A stretch of 64,000 nucleotides of DNA, taken from an uncultured Bacteroidota bacterium. GTDB taxonomy: Bacteria; Bacteroidota; Bacteroidia; Flavobacteriales; Flavobacteriaceae. Below are positions 1 through 12,946 of the stretch, piece after piece; positions within the stretch are counted from its first letter, which is position 1; every line of letters starts with the position of its first letter. The stretch covers positions 62,001-126,000 of the forward strand of contig CACOGA010000002.1 in NCBI GenBank assembly GCA_902626585.1. The letters run 5' to 3'. Made by a program: the position numbers and the translations under genes. The notes beneath the pieces were generated by a model. It saw only the letters and a program-made list of their open reading frames with translations, did not search any database and was not told where the DNA came from.

Positions 1-120
1 AGAACCATCTAAATCAAACAAAAAATGGTCTAGTACTGGGATTGTATTTGAGGTATTTATCACACCCCCAAGCATTTGAAGTTTCTTTAAAAGTGTGTTA
101 CTAGAAACAATAAATTTCAT
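1..120 (-). CDS. dnaN: DNA polymerase III subunit beta (sliding clamp), N-terminal fragment truncated by window edge
   Basis: Reverse complement of 120..1 translates without stops as MKFIVSSNTLLKKLQMLGGVINTSNTIPVLDHFLFDLDGS, a typical Bacteroidota DnaN N-terminus; absent from the ORF track because it is truncated. Confidence 0.88.
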   Translation of the reverse strand, partial: MKFIVSSNTLLKKLQMLGGVINTSNTIPVLDHFLFDLDGS

Positions 121-143
121 AGTTAATGATTAGGAATTATTAA

Positions 144-151
144 CAAATATA
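144..151 (-). promoter_or_regulatory. Bacteroidota -7 promoter element (TATATTTG) upstream of dnaN
   Basis: CAAATATA on + strand = TATATTTG on -, matching the TAnnTTTG consensus, about 24 nt upstream of the dnaN start. Confidence 0.5.
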
Positions 152-197
152 TCATATTGATAAATTATTCTTAAATAAACTTATTAACAACAATGAA

Positions 198-1028
198 TTA
201 ATTAAATGAAATGGTAACAGAGTCATATATTTTTAGCCCCATTAGAGATGAAGCCGTGCCAACATTCTGTGGATTGCTTCTGTATATCGATATTTGGAGA
301 AGATCGTTTGAGTTAAAGACAACTAATCCCTTACCTTCATCATTTCTTTCATTTATCGCCGTTTCAAAGTTTACTATGTCACTATACTTTTTATATATAT
401 TTTTAAACTTATAGTTTCTAACCGAAATCTCAAAAGTTCTGCCTTTTTGAATTTTTTCAAATACATCCTTTTTGAGATTTGTTACAACATTCCCAAAATT
501 ATCAATATAGATAACACTCGAAACAATTTGAGATAAGTCTTCGTTAATAAAAGGTTTAAGGTTTTTTACAAGCTTGATTTTATTTATTTCTTTTCCGACA
601 AGTTCTGGCTTGCCACCTTTAGCTAAATGACACGCCACCTGAGAAAATATTAGAGTGCTTGAATCTATTTGATTTAATTCTTCATGAATATTGATTTCAT
701 AAATTTTTTCAGGATTAATGCTTTGTGACAAGATGCTTAAAATACCGTTATCTGCTGCAATAAAATAATGATTGTCTAAATAGACTATAATGTGTTTTTT
801 TTCTACTGTCTTTTCAGAATCAACATCAATAATGTGTACAGTTTTTTCAGGAAAACTTTTGTATGAATTTTCTAAGATATATGCAGCTTCCATAATGTTA
901 AAAGGAGACACATTATTAGAAATATCAACTATCTTAGCCTCATTATAATTTCTGTATATATCACCTTTGATTTTTGCGACAAAATGATCTTTGTTTCCGA
1001 AATCAGTAATAAGAGTAATAATAGACAT
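198..1028 (-). CDS. SAM hydrolase / SAM-dependent hydroxide adenosyltransferase (DUF62 family)
   Basis: MSIITLITDFGNKDHFVAKIKG... N-terminal motif and full length typical of the DUF62 family. Confidence 0.88.
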   Translation of the reverse strand: MSIITLITDFGNKDHFVAKIKGDIYRNYNEAKIVDISNNVSPFNIMEAAYILENSYKSFPEKTVHIIDVDSEKTVEKKHIIVYLDNHYFIAADNGILSILSQSINPEKIYEINIHEELNQIDSSTLIFSQVACHLAKGGKPELVGKEINKIKLVKNLKPFINEDLSQIVSSVIYIDNFGNVVTNLKKDVFEKIQKGRTFEISVRNYKFKNIYKKYSDIVNFETAINERNDEGKGLVVFNSNDLLQISIYRSNPQNVGTASSLMGLKIYDSVTISFN

Positions 1029-1126
1029 TAAATTGTTAATATTTAATAATGTAAGTAGTTATGAAATTACGTATTTTAGATTAAGTAATCTAGAAAAACA
1101 TATTCTGATTAATAACAATTTATAGT

Positions 1127-2077
1127 TTGGAAGAAAAAGTCATTAAAATTGAAAATATTGACCCAAAAGATTTTTTTGGTCCACAAAACAAAAATATTAA
1201 GGTTTTAAAAAATAATTTCCCAAATTTAAAGATTGTTGCAAGGGGGAGTCAAATTAAGGCATACGGTAAATCTGAAGATCTTTCCGAATTAGAAATTAGA
1301 ATTAATAAAATTATTAATTATTTTTTAAAATATAATATTATCTCAGATAATGAAATTGAAACTCTCCTAACTAAATCAGATACTGAATTAGAAACATCTG
1401 CTGAAAGTCATAAGCCAATTCTACACGGTGTGAATGGTAGAATTATTAAAGCAAGAACCTTAAATCAAAGAAAAATAATTGACAGTGTAACCAACAACGA
1501 TATGGTGTTTGCTATAGGTCCTGCAGGTACCGGAAAAACATACACAGGAATAGCATTAGCAGTTAAAGCTTTAAAAAATAAAAATGTTAAAAGAATAATA
1601 TTGACAAGGCCAGCGATAGAAGCGGGCGAAAATTTAGGTTTTCTGCCTGGAGATCTCAAAGAAAAACTAGATCCATACATGCAACCTTTATATGATTCCT
1701 TGAAAGACATGATTCCATCTGAAAAACTAAAGAAATATATGGAGGATGAAGTCATTCAGATAGCTCCTTTAGCTTTTATGAGAGGGAGAACTCTTGATAA
1801 TGCATTTGTTATACTAGATGAAGGTCAAAATACGACACATTCACAAATGAAAATGTTTCTAACAAGAATGGGTAAGAATGCAAAATTTATCATAACTGGA
1901 GATCCTGGTCAAGTTGATTTACCAAGAAATACAATGTCTGGAATCAAAGAGGCTATATTAATCTTGAAAAATACTTCAGGTGTTGGTATTGTTCATTTAG
2001 ATGAATCTGATGTTATTAGAAATAAGCTGGTAAAGAAAATAGTTGATGCTTATAAAAATATAGAAAATAATAACTAA
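1127..2077 (+). CDS. phoH: PhoH family protein (ATPase)
   Basis: Walker [44 protein letters not shown] and [11 protein letters not shown] motifs; TTG start. Confidence 0.93.
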   Translation: MEEKVIKIENIDPKDFFGPQNKNIKVLKNNFPNLKIVARGSQIKAYGKSEDLSELEIRINKIINYFLKYNIISDNEIETLLTKSDTELETSAESHKPILHGVNGRIIKARTLNQRKIIDSVTNNDMVFAIGPAGTGKTYTGIALAVKALKNKNVKRIILTRPAIEAGENLGFLPGDLKEKLDPYMQPLYDSLKDMIPSEKLKKYMEDEVIQIAPLAFMRGRTLDNAFVILDEGQNTTHSQMKMFLTRMGKNAKFIITGDPGQVDLPRNTMSGIKEAILILKNTSGVGIVHLDESDVIRNKLVKKIVDAYKNIENNN

Positions 2078-2079
2078 AA

Positions 2080-3042
2080 ATGTCGGAAACATTAACTAGC
2101 TCGGATTTTAATTTTACATTTCAGGAAAGATTTTATAAAGGCAAGGTTAGAGATGTTTACTACTTAAGAAATGATATTGTTGTTATGGTAGCATCAGATA
2201 GGATTTCAGCGTTCGACGTAGTAATGCCAAAAGGTATACCATTTAAGGGTCAAATCCTGAATCAGATTGCTATTAAAATGATGAATGAAACGAGAGAGTT
2301 AGTTCCAAATTGGTTGATTAATAGTCCTGACCCCAACGTCTCAGTAGGTCATCTATGTGATCCTTTTAAAGTCGAGATGGTAATTAGAGGTTATTTGTCA
2401 GGCCATGCTTCCAGACAGTACAAAAAAGGTAAAAGGACACTTTGTGGGGTTAAAATGCCAGATGGAATGAAAGAAAATGATAAATTTCCACAACCTATAA
2501 TTACACCAGCTACGAAAGCTGACTTTGGCAATCATGATGAAGATATCAGTAAAGATGAGATTATTAGCAGAGGTATTGTTAATTTAGACGATTATGAAAT
2601 TCTCGAAAAATATACAAGATCATTGTTTAAAAAAGGTTCGGAATTAGCAAATGAAAGGGGTCTAATTTTGGTTGACACCAAATATGAATTTGGAAAAACT
2701 AAAGAAGGTAAAATTGTACTAATCGATGAAATACACACCCCAGACTCATCAAGATACTTTTACTCTGATGGATACTCTGAAAGACAAACGAAAAATGAGC
2801 CACAAAAACAATTATCTAAAGAATTTGTCAGACAATGGTTAATTTCTAATAATTTTCAGGGTCTTGAAGGTCAAAAAGTCCCTAATATGTCAGACGAATA
2901 TGTAAAATCAGTTTCTGACAGATATATTGAGTTATATGAAAATATAACGTCTGAAATATTTGTCAAATCTGATTTGAATGATATCAAAAACAGAATATTT
3001 ACAAACACTGAAAACTACTTAAAAGAATATTTTGGAGTTTGA
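2080..3042 (+). CDS. purC: phosphoribosylaminoimidazole-succinocarboxamide synthase
   Basis: [12 protein letters not shown]...[14 protein letters not shown]...LVDTKYEFG...[12 protein letters not shown] are SAICAR synthase motifs. Confidence 0.95.
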   Translation: MSETLTSSDFNFTFQERFYKGKVRDVYYLRNDIVVMVASDRISAFDVVMPKGIPFKGQILNQIAIKMMNETRELVPNWLINSPDPNVSVGHLCDPFKVEMVIRGYLSGHASRQYKKGKRTLCGVKMPDGMKENDKFPQPIITPATKADFGNHDEDISKDEIISRGIVNLDDYEILEKYTRSLFKKGSELANERGLILVDTKYEFGKTKEGKIVLIDEIHTPDSSRYFYSDGYSERQTKNEPQKQLSKEFVRQWLISNNFQGLEGQKVPNMSDEYVKSVSDRYIELYENITSEIFVKSDLNDIKNRIFTNTENYLKEYFGV

Positions 3043-4390
3043 TAAAATTATTTCAGAAATATCTTCTTTTGTTTGGGGTTACCCACTTCTTTTTATTTTG
3101 ATTGGAGGGGGTTTATATCTGTTATTTGTTTCCAGATTTCTTCCTTTTAAATACTTTTTTCACGCAATTGATATTGTTAGAGGCAAGTTTAATGATAAAA
3201 AATCTGATGGAGAGATTAGTCACTTTCAAGCTCTAACAACCGCACTTTCAGCAACTGTTGGAATGGGTAATATTGCTGGTGTAGCAGTAGCAATTTCAAT
3301 TGGTGGCCCGGGTGCAATATTTTGGATGTGGGTGAGTGGAATAATTGGAATGTCAACAAAATTTTTCACATCTGCATTAGCTGTGATGTATAGAGGGGTT
3401 GATTCTGCTGGAAAAAAACAGGGTGGTCCTATGTATTTTATCGTAAACGGGTTAGGGAAAAAATGGTTTCCCATGGCAATGTTTTTCAGTTTTTGTGGAA
3501 TGGTTGGAGCATTACCAGTTTTTAATGTTAATCAGCTAACTCAGGCAATAAATGACATTGTTTTGAAGCCAAATGGTTATGAAATAAGTCTATTTTCAAA
3601 TGCAATAATTGGATTAATATTAATAATATTAACATCAATTGTTATACTAGGAGGTCTAAAAAGAATTAGTCGTGTATCTGCTAGACTTGTACCTTTTATG
3701 GTTGGTGTTTATATAATATCAATCCTTGTTATTCTAATAGTCAATTACAATAATGTTCCTGAATATTTATATTTGATTTTTTACGATGCATTTAATGCAG
3801 ATTATTACTCAGGTAATTCAGCTTTGGGAGGTGTTTTAGGTGCTTTGATAATACTTGGAATTAGAAGAGGTGCCTTTTCAAATGAAGCTGGTATAGGGAT
3901 GGCTCCAATGGCACATGGCGCCGCAAAAACAAATAACCCTATTAAAGAGGGGTTTGTTGCTATGCTAGGCCCATTTATTGACACACTGATGGTTTGTACG
4001 ATGACAGCATTAGCTATTCTGGTAACAGGAGCTTGGAAAACACAAGCTGATGGAGTTTCATTAACAGCTGCAGCTTTTGAATCATCTTTTGCTGGTATTG
4101 GAAACTACATTTTGCTTGCATGTGTTTTTGTATTTAGTATTTCTTCTCTCTTTTCTTATTCTTATTATGGTACTAAATGTCTATCTTTTATTGCTGGTGA
4201 TAACAACAAAAAAAAATATAACTACATTTATATTATAAGTATTATGCTTGGAGCTACTACGTCGTTGTCAATGATGATTAATTTAATTGATACCTTTTTT
4301 GCATTAATGGCTATCCCAACAATGATTGCTACATTGATTTTAGCACCTAAAGTTTTAAATGAATTAAAAAAATATGAAATCAAAAGATAG
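3032..4390 (+). CDS. sodium:alanine/glycine symporter (AGCS family)
   Basis: [35 protein letters not shown] and [21 protein letters not shown] motifs; TTG start overlapping purC by 11 bp. Confidence 0.9.
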   Translation: MEFDKIISEISSFVWGYPLLFILIGGGLYLLFVSRFLPFKYFFHAIDIVRGKFNDKKSDGEISHFQALTTALSATVGMGNIAGVAVAISIGGPGAIFWMWVSGIIGMSTKFFTSALAVMYRGVDSAGKKQGGPMYFIVNGLGKKWFPMAMFFSFCGMVGALPVFNVNQLTQAINDIVLKPNGYEISLFSNAIIGLILIILTSIVILGGLKRISRVSARLVPFMVGVYIISILVILIVNYNNVPEYLYLIFYDAFNADYYSGNSALGGVLGALIILGIRRGAFSNEAGIGMAPMAHGAAKTNNPIKEGFVAMLGPFIDTLMVCTMTALAILVTGAWKTQADGVSLTAAAFESSFAGIGNYILLACVFVFSISSLFSYSYYGTKCLSFIAGDNNKKKYNYIYIISIMLGATTSLSMMINLIDTFFALMAIPTMIATLILAPKVLNELKKYEIKR

Positions 4391-4631
4391 ATATAATAGT
4401 TATTGGAGAACAAACATCAAATATGTCTCAACCCTACTTTCAATCTGGTTTACCTTTTCATTTTTATTTGGTATTATTTTAAAAGATTTTTTAAATCAGT
4501 TTTCGATTGCTGGTTTTAAATTAGGATTTTGGTTTGCTCAGCAAGGGTCTATATATGTTTTTGTTATTTTGATCTTTACATATGTTAGATTAATGAATAA
4601 TCTTGATAAGAAATTTGGATTTAAAAAATAA
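4374..4631 (+). CDS. DUF4212 domain-containing small subunit of a sodium:solute symporter
   Basis: Two-TM 85 aa protein YWRTNIKYVSTLLSIWF... directly before an SSS transporter, the usual DUF4212 context. Confidence 0.82.
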   Translation: MKSKDRYNSYWRTNIKYVSTLLSIWFTFSFLFGIILKDFLNQFSIAGFKLGFWFAQQGSIYVFVILIFTYVRLMNNLDKKFGFKK

Positions 4632-4634
4632 AAA

Positions 4635-6300
4635 ATGAGTATTCAATCGTGGACATATGTTTTAGTAGGAATTACTTTTTCTATTTATATCGCTATTGCA
4701 ATTTGGTCAAGAGTTCAATCTACTAAGGAGTTCTATGTTGCTGGTGGTGGAGTAGGTGCTTGGGCAAATGGTATGGCTACTGCTGCTGATTGGATGAGTG
4801 CTGCTTCATTTATTTCAATGGCTGGTATTATTTCCTTTGCTGGCTATGACGGTGCAGTTTATCTAATGGGTTGGACAGGCGGGTATGTTCTTTTAGCCTT
4901 ATTATTGGCCCCGTATTTAAGAAAGTTTGGAAAATTTACAGTTCCAGAATTTATAGGTGATAGGTACTATTCAAATAATGCTAGGTTAGTTGCCGTATTC
5001 TGTGCTTTATTAGTTTCATTTACTTACGTAGCTGGCCAAATGAGGGGGGTTGGAATTGTTTTTTCAAGATTTTTAGAGGTCGACATAAATACAGGTGTAA
5101 TTATCGGTATGTTAATCGTTCTTTTTTATGCTGTTTTAGGAGGGATGAAGGGAATAACATATACTCAGGTTGCTCAGTATTGTGTTTTAATATTTGCTTT
5201 TATGGTACCAGCAATTTTTATTTCCTTACAAATGACAGGTAATCCGATACCTCAACTAGGTTTCGGAAGTGTAATTTCAGATGGATCGTCAACTTATCTT
5301 CTTGACAAACTGGATAATCTAAATGTTGAATTAGGTTTCAACGAATATACTGACAACACAAAACCTTTGATAGATATTTTTGCAATCACATTAGCTTTAA
5401 TGGTTGGTACAGCCGGTTTACCACATGTTATTGTAAGGTTTTTCACCGTAAAAAAAGTTGCAGATGCTAGAAAATCTGCAGGTATAGCATTGCTATTGAT
5501 AGCAATACTATATACTACAGCGCCAGCAGTAGCTGCTTTTGCAAGAACAAATTTACTTGAAACAATTTCTACAAAATCCTATTCAGACATACCTCAATGG
5601 TTTAAAAAATGGGAAAACACAGGATTAATAAAATTTGATGATTTAGATAATGATGGTATGATTGATTACACTAATGATGATTCAAATGAATTATATGTTG
5701 ACAGAGATATCATGGTTTTAGCCAATCCAGAAATAGCTAATTTACCCAATTGGGTTGTTGCCCTTGTTGCTGCTGGTGGATTAGCTGCCGCTTTGTCTAC
5801 TGCTGCTGGTCTTTTGCTCGTTATTTCTGCATCTGTTTCTCACGATCTAATTAAAAGAGTATATTATCCAGAAATAAGTGAAAAAGGTGAGTTGATGGCA
5901 GCAAGAATTTCTGCTTTTTTTGCAGTTTGTGTAGCAGGATACTTTGGAATTAACCCTCCTGGTTTTGTTGCCGCTGTTGTTGCTTTAGCTTTTGGTTTAG
6001 CTGCTGCATCTTTTTTTCCTGCTATTGTAATGGGAATTTTTTATAAAAAAATGAATAAGGAGGGAGCAATTTGCGGAATGCTCGCAGGTATAGGTTTGAT
6101 GCTGTTTTACATGCTAAAGTTTAAATTTGACTTCTTTGGAGGTGGTTCATCTCAAGATTATTGGTTTGGAATTTCACCCGAGGGGTTTGGAAGTGTTGCT
6201 ATGATATTGAATTTTGTAGTATCTTTTGTTGTGATGAAGTTTACCTCACCAACCCCCAAAAAAATAAAAGATATAGTTAACGACATAAGAATTCCTGAAT

Positions 6301-6308
<8 letters not shown>
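4635..6308 (+). CDS. sodium:solute symporter family protein (ActP/VC_2705-like)
   Basis: Multi-TM protein with EFYVAGGGVGAWANGMATAADWMSAASFISMAG and LAAALSTAAGLLLVISASVSHDL motifs. Confidence 0.9.
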
Positions 6309-8182
<1,874 letters not shown>

Positions 8183-8202
<20 letters not shown>

Positions 8203-8743
8203 TTATTTTTAAAATTTTTTCAAAAACGTCTTTGTAGTAATTCTTATTTTTTCCTATGAAAATATCTCTATTATTTTGCTTTAACAACAAATCCATTTCC
8301 CTTAATGAAATCAACTTTAAACCATCAACTTCATCATTTTTATAGTTTAGATTTATTTTGACTTCATCAATTTTAAGAATATATGTGTGGTGAAACTCTC
8401 TGTCAATCATCTTACCATAATTACTTTCACTTGTATAGATACCGAGTTTTAATAAATCCTTTTCTTTGATACGTATGCCTGTTTCTTCAAATGTTTCTCT
8501 AATGGCCGCCGCTTTAATATCTTCTTTGTATTCAATATGTCCTGCTACTGAAACATCCCAGACCCCTGGGTTTAATTTCTTTTTGGTTGACCTTTTCTGG
8601 ATTAGCACATTTCCTTTTTCACTGAAAATCCATACATGAACTGTTGCATGAAATAAGCCTTTTTTATGAATATATGACTTTGTAGCTTTTTGGCCAGTTT
8701 TTTTTCCGCTAGAAGAATATATCTCTAATAATTCCTCTCTCAT
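8183..8743 (-). CDS. NUDIX hydrolase
   Basis: Nudix box-like GHIEYKEDIKAAAIRETFEETGI; LIQKRSTKKKLNPGVWDVSVAGH. Confidence 0.88.
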
Positions 8744-8759
8744 TATGAAATTTAAATAT

Positions 8760-9848
8760 TTATTTAAAGTAGCTAAAGTCTTCTCCAGACTTAATGTTTA
8801 GTACTGTATTATAAATCAATTTGATTACATTCTCAACATCATTTTTATGAACCATTTCAACGGTTGTATGCATATATCTTAGAGGTAGAGATATCAATGC
8901 TGATGGAACTCCACCATTGCTGTACGCAAAAGCATCAGTGTCAGTTCCAGTATAACGACTAGAGGCAGCTCTTTGAAAAGGAATTTTATTCTTTTTTGCA
9001 GTATTAATTATTAAATCCCTAAGTTTTTGTTGAACTGCGGGAGCATATGTTACCACTGGGCCCTTGTTGAGTTCACAATATCCTTGTTTCTTTTGGTTTA
9101 TCATTGGAGTTGTAGTATCATGCGTAACATCTGTAACAATTGCGACATTTGGCTTTATAGTCTGAGTTATCATTTCAGCACCCCTAAGACCAACTTCTTC
9201 CTGAACAGAGTTAGTAACATATAAGCCAAATGGTAATTTTCTCTTATTTTCTTTAATTAGTCTGGCTACCTCAGCAATCATAAAACCTCCAATTCTATTA
9301 TCGAGTGCACGACATACAAAATTATCCTTATTTAGGATATGAAATGGATCAGGGTATGTTATTACACATCCAACATGAACACCAAGTTTTTCAACATCCT
9401 TTTTATTTTTGCATCCAACATCAATAAATATATTGTCTAGCTTGGGTGGTTCCTCTTTTGTGGCTAATCTGGTATGTATCGCTGGCCATCCAAAAACTCC
9501 TTTAACTATTCCTTTTTCAGTGTGTATATTAACAATTTTGCTAGGTGCAATTTGGTGATCGCTTCCTCCATTTCTTATGACCGATATTAGACCTTTATCA
9601 GAAATATAATTAACATACCAAGAAATCTCATCTGAATGTCCTTCTATAACAACTTTATATTCGTAATCTGGGTTTATAACTGCTACAGCTGAACCGTAAG
9701 TGTCAGTTATAAATTCATCTGCATATGGCTTTAAATAGTCCATCCAAATTTTCTGTCCTTCCCATTCATATCCTGTCGGAGAAGCATTGTTTAAATATTT
9801 TTCAAGAAATTGCATCGACTTTTTGTTTAATATGCTCTTACTACTCAT
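8760..9848 (-). CDS. M42 family metallopeptidase (glutamyl/deblocking aminopeptidase)
   Basis: EGHSDEISWYVNYI, RALDNRIGGFM, SVQEEVGLRGA, TDTDAFAYSNGGVPSALISLPLRYMHTTVE; start placed at MSSKSILNKK rather than the ORF-track upstream Met. Confidence 0.9.
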   Translation of the reverse strand: MSSKSILNKKSMQFLEKYLNNASPTGYEWEGQKIWMDYLKPYADEFITDTYGSAVAVINPDYEYKVVIEGHSDEISWYVNYISDKGLISVIRNGGSDHQIAPSKIVNIHTEKGIVKGVFGWPAIHTRLATKEEPPKLDNIFIDVGCKNKKDVEKLGVHVGCVITYPDPFHILNKDNFVCRALDNRIGGFMIAEVARLIKENKRKLPFGLYVTNSVQEEVGLRGAEMITQTIKPNVAIVTDVTHDTTTPMINQKKQGYCELNKGPVVTYAPAVQQKLRDLIINTAKKNKIPFQRAASSRYTGTDTDAFAYSNGGVPSALISLPLRYMHTTVEMVHKNDVENVIKLIYNTVLNIKSGEDFSYFK

Positions 9849-9944
9849 TTTGATTTGATTTTTAAATGTTATATATGTAAAAATAATAATGATTTCCTTA
9901 TTTATTATATATAATTTTATCAATTATTAAATAATTATTTTTAA

Positions 9945-10613
9945 TTGAAACAATTCATTTTTTTATTATTCTTTTTTACAATTGTAAATACCTACACTCA
10001 ACAGATTGAAAATGATTCAATTTCTGAATATATAAGAATTTCAGGTGATACAATTGTTAAAGGAACAATAGGTTTAAACGAGGTTGTATTATTACCAAAA
10101 AGACCATTTTATAATTCTGATCAAATCAGAAAATATTTAATCCTAAAAAGAAAAACCCTAAAGGTTTATCCATATTCTGTAATGGCCTCTGATAGGTTAA
10201 ATAGCCTTAATGAAAGACTGAATCTTATAAAAACCAAGAGAGGAAAAAAACGATATACAAAGATGGTTCAGAAATTTTTAGAAGACGAATTAACCCCTGA
10301 GTTAAGTAGGTTAACTCAGTCAGAGGGTAGAATTTTAATAAAATTAATTCATCGTCAAACTGGTATATCTACCTATGATTTGGTAAAGCAATTAAGAAAT
10401 GGATTAAGAGCATTTTTTTATAACACTACCGCTAAGTTTTTCAATATGAATTTAAAAAGTGAGTTTATGCCAGAAACCAATATTGATGATTACTACATTG
10501 AAGATATAGTACAAAGATCAATAAGAGATAAACAGATAGAATATAGGAATCCAGCTAAAACTTATGATTTATTTAAATTGAAAAGTTTTTGGGATGAGCA
10601 AAAAAACGAATAA
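9945..10613 (+). CDS. DUF4294 domain-containing protein
   Basis: Signal peptide followed by VLLPKRPFYNSDQIRKYLILKRKTLKVYPYSVMASDRL, typical of DUF4294; TTG start. Confidence 0.75.
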   Translation: MKQFIFLLFFFTIVNTYTQQIENDSISEYIRISGDTIVKGTIGLNEVVLLPKRPFYNSDQIRKYLILKRKTLKVYPYSVMASDRLNSLNERLNLIKTKRGKKRYTKMVQKFLEDELTPELSRLTQSEGRILIKLIHRQTGISTYDLVKQLRNGLRAFFYNTTAKFFNMNLKSEFMPETNIDDYYIEDIVQRSIRDKQIEYRNPAKTYDLFKLKSFWDEQKNE

Positions 10614-11772
10614 GAATATGGGTCAAAATTTTAAAATGATTGCTAAGACTTTTTATGGTTTCGAGGAAATTCTTTCCGATGAATTACTTGCTTTAGGTGC
10701 ACAAAAAATAATTAAAGGAAATAGAAATGTTAGTTTTTATGGTGACAAAGGGTTTTTATATAAATCTAATCTTAGTTTAAGAACTGCATTAAAAATACTA
10801 AAGCCTCTATGCGAATTTAGATTTAAAGACATAAATGAATATTATGATAAAATTTATAGTTTTAAATGGGAGGATTATTTAGATCCAACTGGTTCTTTTT
10901 TAATAAATTCTGTTGTTTTTCATTCAAATGTTTTTAATAATTCAAAATTCACCTCACTAAAAGCAAAAGATGCGATCGTTGATCGATTAAGAGATAAATT
11001 TAATAAAAGACCTAGTGTAAACTCATTTAACCCAGAAATCAGAATAGAAATACATGTTAGCAGAAATACTTGTACTATTTCTTTGGATAGTTCCGGAGAA
11101 TCGCTTCATAAAAGAGGTTATAAAAAATATAATTCCGCTGCTCCGTTGAATGAAGTTCTTGCAGCCGGCATAATTCTAATGTCAAAATGGGATAAAAAGT
11201 CTGACTTGTTAGATCCGATGTGCGGAACGGGAACCTTTCTTATAGAGGCCGCAATGATTGCAAAAAATGTTGCACCTAATTTAAATAGACTTTCATTTGC
11301 ATTTGAAAAGTGGAAAGACTGGGATAATGAATTGTATGAAATAATCGAAGAGTCTGTAAGAAGTAAAGAGATTGATTTTGATTATAAATTATACGGTTTT
11401 GATATTTCAAATGCAATAGTGAAAAAAGCAGAAAAAAATATAGAAGTTGCTGATATAGACATCGATATTGAAATTGTAAAAAAAGACTTTTTGAATTCTA
11501 AAAAAACAGATGAAGATAAGTTGCATATATTAATTAACCCCCCATATGATAAGAGGATATCAACAGATGTTAACGTATTGTATAAAAAAATCGGGGATAC
11601 TCTAAAAAATAATTACTTGTATTCAGATGTTTGGATAATAACAGCAAATTTAGAAGCTATTAAATCAATAGGTTTAAGGTCTAATAAGAAAATTAAGTTG
11701 TATAACTCTAATCTTGAATCCAGGCTACTGAATTATGCTATTTACCCTGGAACAAAAAAAAATAAAAACTGA
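10594..11772 (+). CDS. THUMP domain-containing class I SAM-dependent RNA methyltransferase (RlmL N-terminal-like)
   Basis: SLDSSGESLHKRGYKKYNSAAPLNEVLAAGII, LLDPMCGTGTFLIEAAMIA, INPPYDKRI. Confidence 0.9.
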   Translation: MSKKTNKNMGQNFKMIAKTFYGFEEILSDELLALGAQKIIKGNRNVSFYGDKGFLYKSNLSLRTALKILKPLCEFRFKDINEYYDKIYSFKWEDYLDPTGSFLINSVVFHSNVFNNSKFTSLKAKDAIVDRLRDKFNKRPSVNSFNPEIRIEIHVSRNTCTISLDSSGESLHKRGYKKYNSAAPLNEVLAAGIILMSKWDKKSDLLDPMCGTGTFLIEAAMIAKNVAPNLNRLSFAFEKWKDWDNELYEIIEESVRSKEIDFDYKLYGFDISNAIVKKAEKNIEVADIDIDIEIVKKDFLNSKKTDEDKLHILINPPYDKRISTDVNVLYKKIGDTLKNNYLYSDVWIITANLEAIKSIGLRSNKKIKLYNSNLESRLLNYAIYPGTKKNKN

Positions 11773-12459
11773 TTATTTTTTTACTACAGGTATAAGATAA
11801 GAAATACTATAGCTAAACCCAGCGCCTAGGTTAGAACTGTCATATGTTCTATTAAAACCAGGGATATACAAATTTGTAATACCTTGTTTATTATTTTGTT
11901 TTAAGATATTCTTAAGTTGTAATTCAAAACCAAGAAAAAGATTATTTAATATCTCAGTTTTAAGTCCAAATACTAGTTCAAGCCAAAAAGCTTTTAAATC
12001 GGTTAGATTTACAGGTTCTGTTATAATTGATTCCCCCCAGTAGATGCTATTAGTATTGTAAATTGTATAACTATTTATGCTTTGATCAAATTGACTAAAT
12101 CCTAAATTAAAACCAGAGTAAACAAGATTTTGAGTTCTAATATCATTATTTAATTTAAAATTAACACCACATTTTAAATAGCTACCCTTTACTGTTGAAT
12201 TTAAATAATAACTACTAATTGTTTTTTCCTCATTCCCTAATTCTGAAAATATATATATTGATTCCTTTAATCTGATATCGCCACTTATTGATAATCCAGT
12301 ATAATCATTATCCGTGGCAGATTTAATTACTTTCTGAATATCAATTGCAGCTCGAACACCAAACTTTTCAATTGTATCATTTGTACTAGCTGAAAGACTG
12401 CTAAATATAAATGTTAAAATAAAGCTAGTGAAGAATCTTGACATGTGATTGATTTTCAT
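11773..12459 (-). CDS. DUF6048 family protein, predicted outer-membrane beta-barrel
   Basis: Signal peptide, alternating amphipathic strands, YTGLSISGDIRLKESIYIFSELGNEEKT and C-terminal SYSISYLIPVVKK; adjacent to a lipoprotein gene downstream of rlmD. Confidence 0.65.
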   Translation of the reverse strand: MKINHMSRFFTSFILTFIFSSLSASTNDTIEKFGVRAAIDIQKVIKSATDNDYTGLSISGDIRLKESIYIFSELGNEEKTISSYYLNSTVKGSYLKCGVNFKLNNDIRTQNLVYSGFNLGFSQFDQSINSYTIYNTNSIYWGESIITEPVNLTDLKAFWLELVFGLKTEILNNLFLGFELQLKNILKQNNKQGITNLYIPGFNRTYDSSNLGAGFSYSISYLIPVVKK

Positions 12460-12946
12460 TAGTTACAGAATTATTTAAAATAATGACATCAGAAATCCAA
12501 TTTTGGTTTCCAGTAGCATCCAAAGGATTATAGGGTAGAGCAAGTGATAAATTGTAGTAATTTATAAAACCACATGCTCTTGAAATGAAGGTTTCATTAA
12601 TTTCATAGTCAAAATAAACGTGATCTGGTAAGCCGGCAGGAATTACGGTTATATCATCTGAAAATTCTTTACAAAACTTAAAATTTGATATGGATTCATC
12701 ATCTCTAAGTGGAATTGCAATAGAATCGGTATTTATACCATTAATTTCGTTAATTAACACTAACTCATTATTTTTAACAATATACACCCCAAGACTTTCA
12801 ATATTTTTTCTTTCTTCAGCATTGTCTTTATCATAAAAAGTAACTATGAGTCGTGGAGTTGTTAATGTTGATTCAGGACAAATATCATCACTTTCACAAT
12901 TATATATTGTGATAATAATTAAAAATAAAACCAAATATTTATTCAT
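12425..12946 (-). CDS. DUF6452 family lipoprotein
   Basis: Lipobox MNKYLVLFLIIITIYNC, then CPESTLTTPRLIVTFYD; position between rlmD and the DUF6048 gene. Confidence 0.65.
   Translation of the reverse strand: MNKYLVLFLIIITIYNCESDDICPESTLTTPRLIVTFYDKDNAEERKNIESLGVYIVKNNELVLINEINGINTDSIAIPLRDDESISNFKFCKEFSDDITVIPAGLPDHVYFDYEINETFISRACGFINYYNLSLALPYNPLDATGNQNWISDVIILNNSVTNENQSHVKILH

Noticed and set aside
1-120. dnaN at the edge as evidence of the replication origin
   Set aside because: dnaA, DnaA-box clusters and a skew switch are not visible; in Bacteroidota dnaN is often away from oriC.
211-414. 67 aa plus-strand ORF
   Set aside because: Antisense inside the SAM hydrolase gene; no homology-like features.
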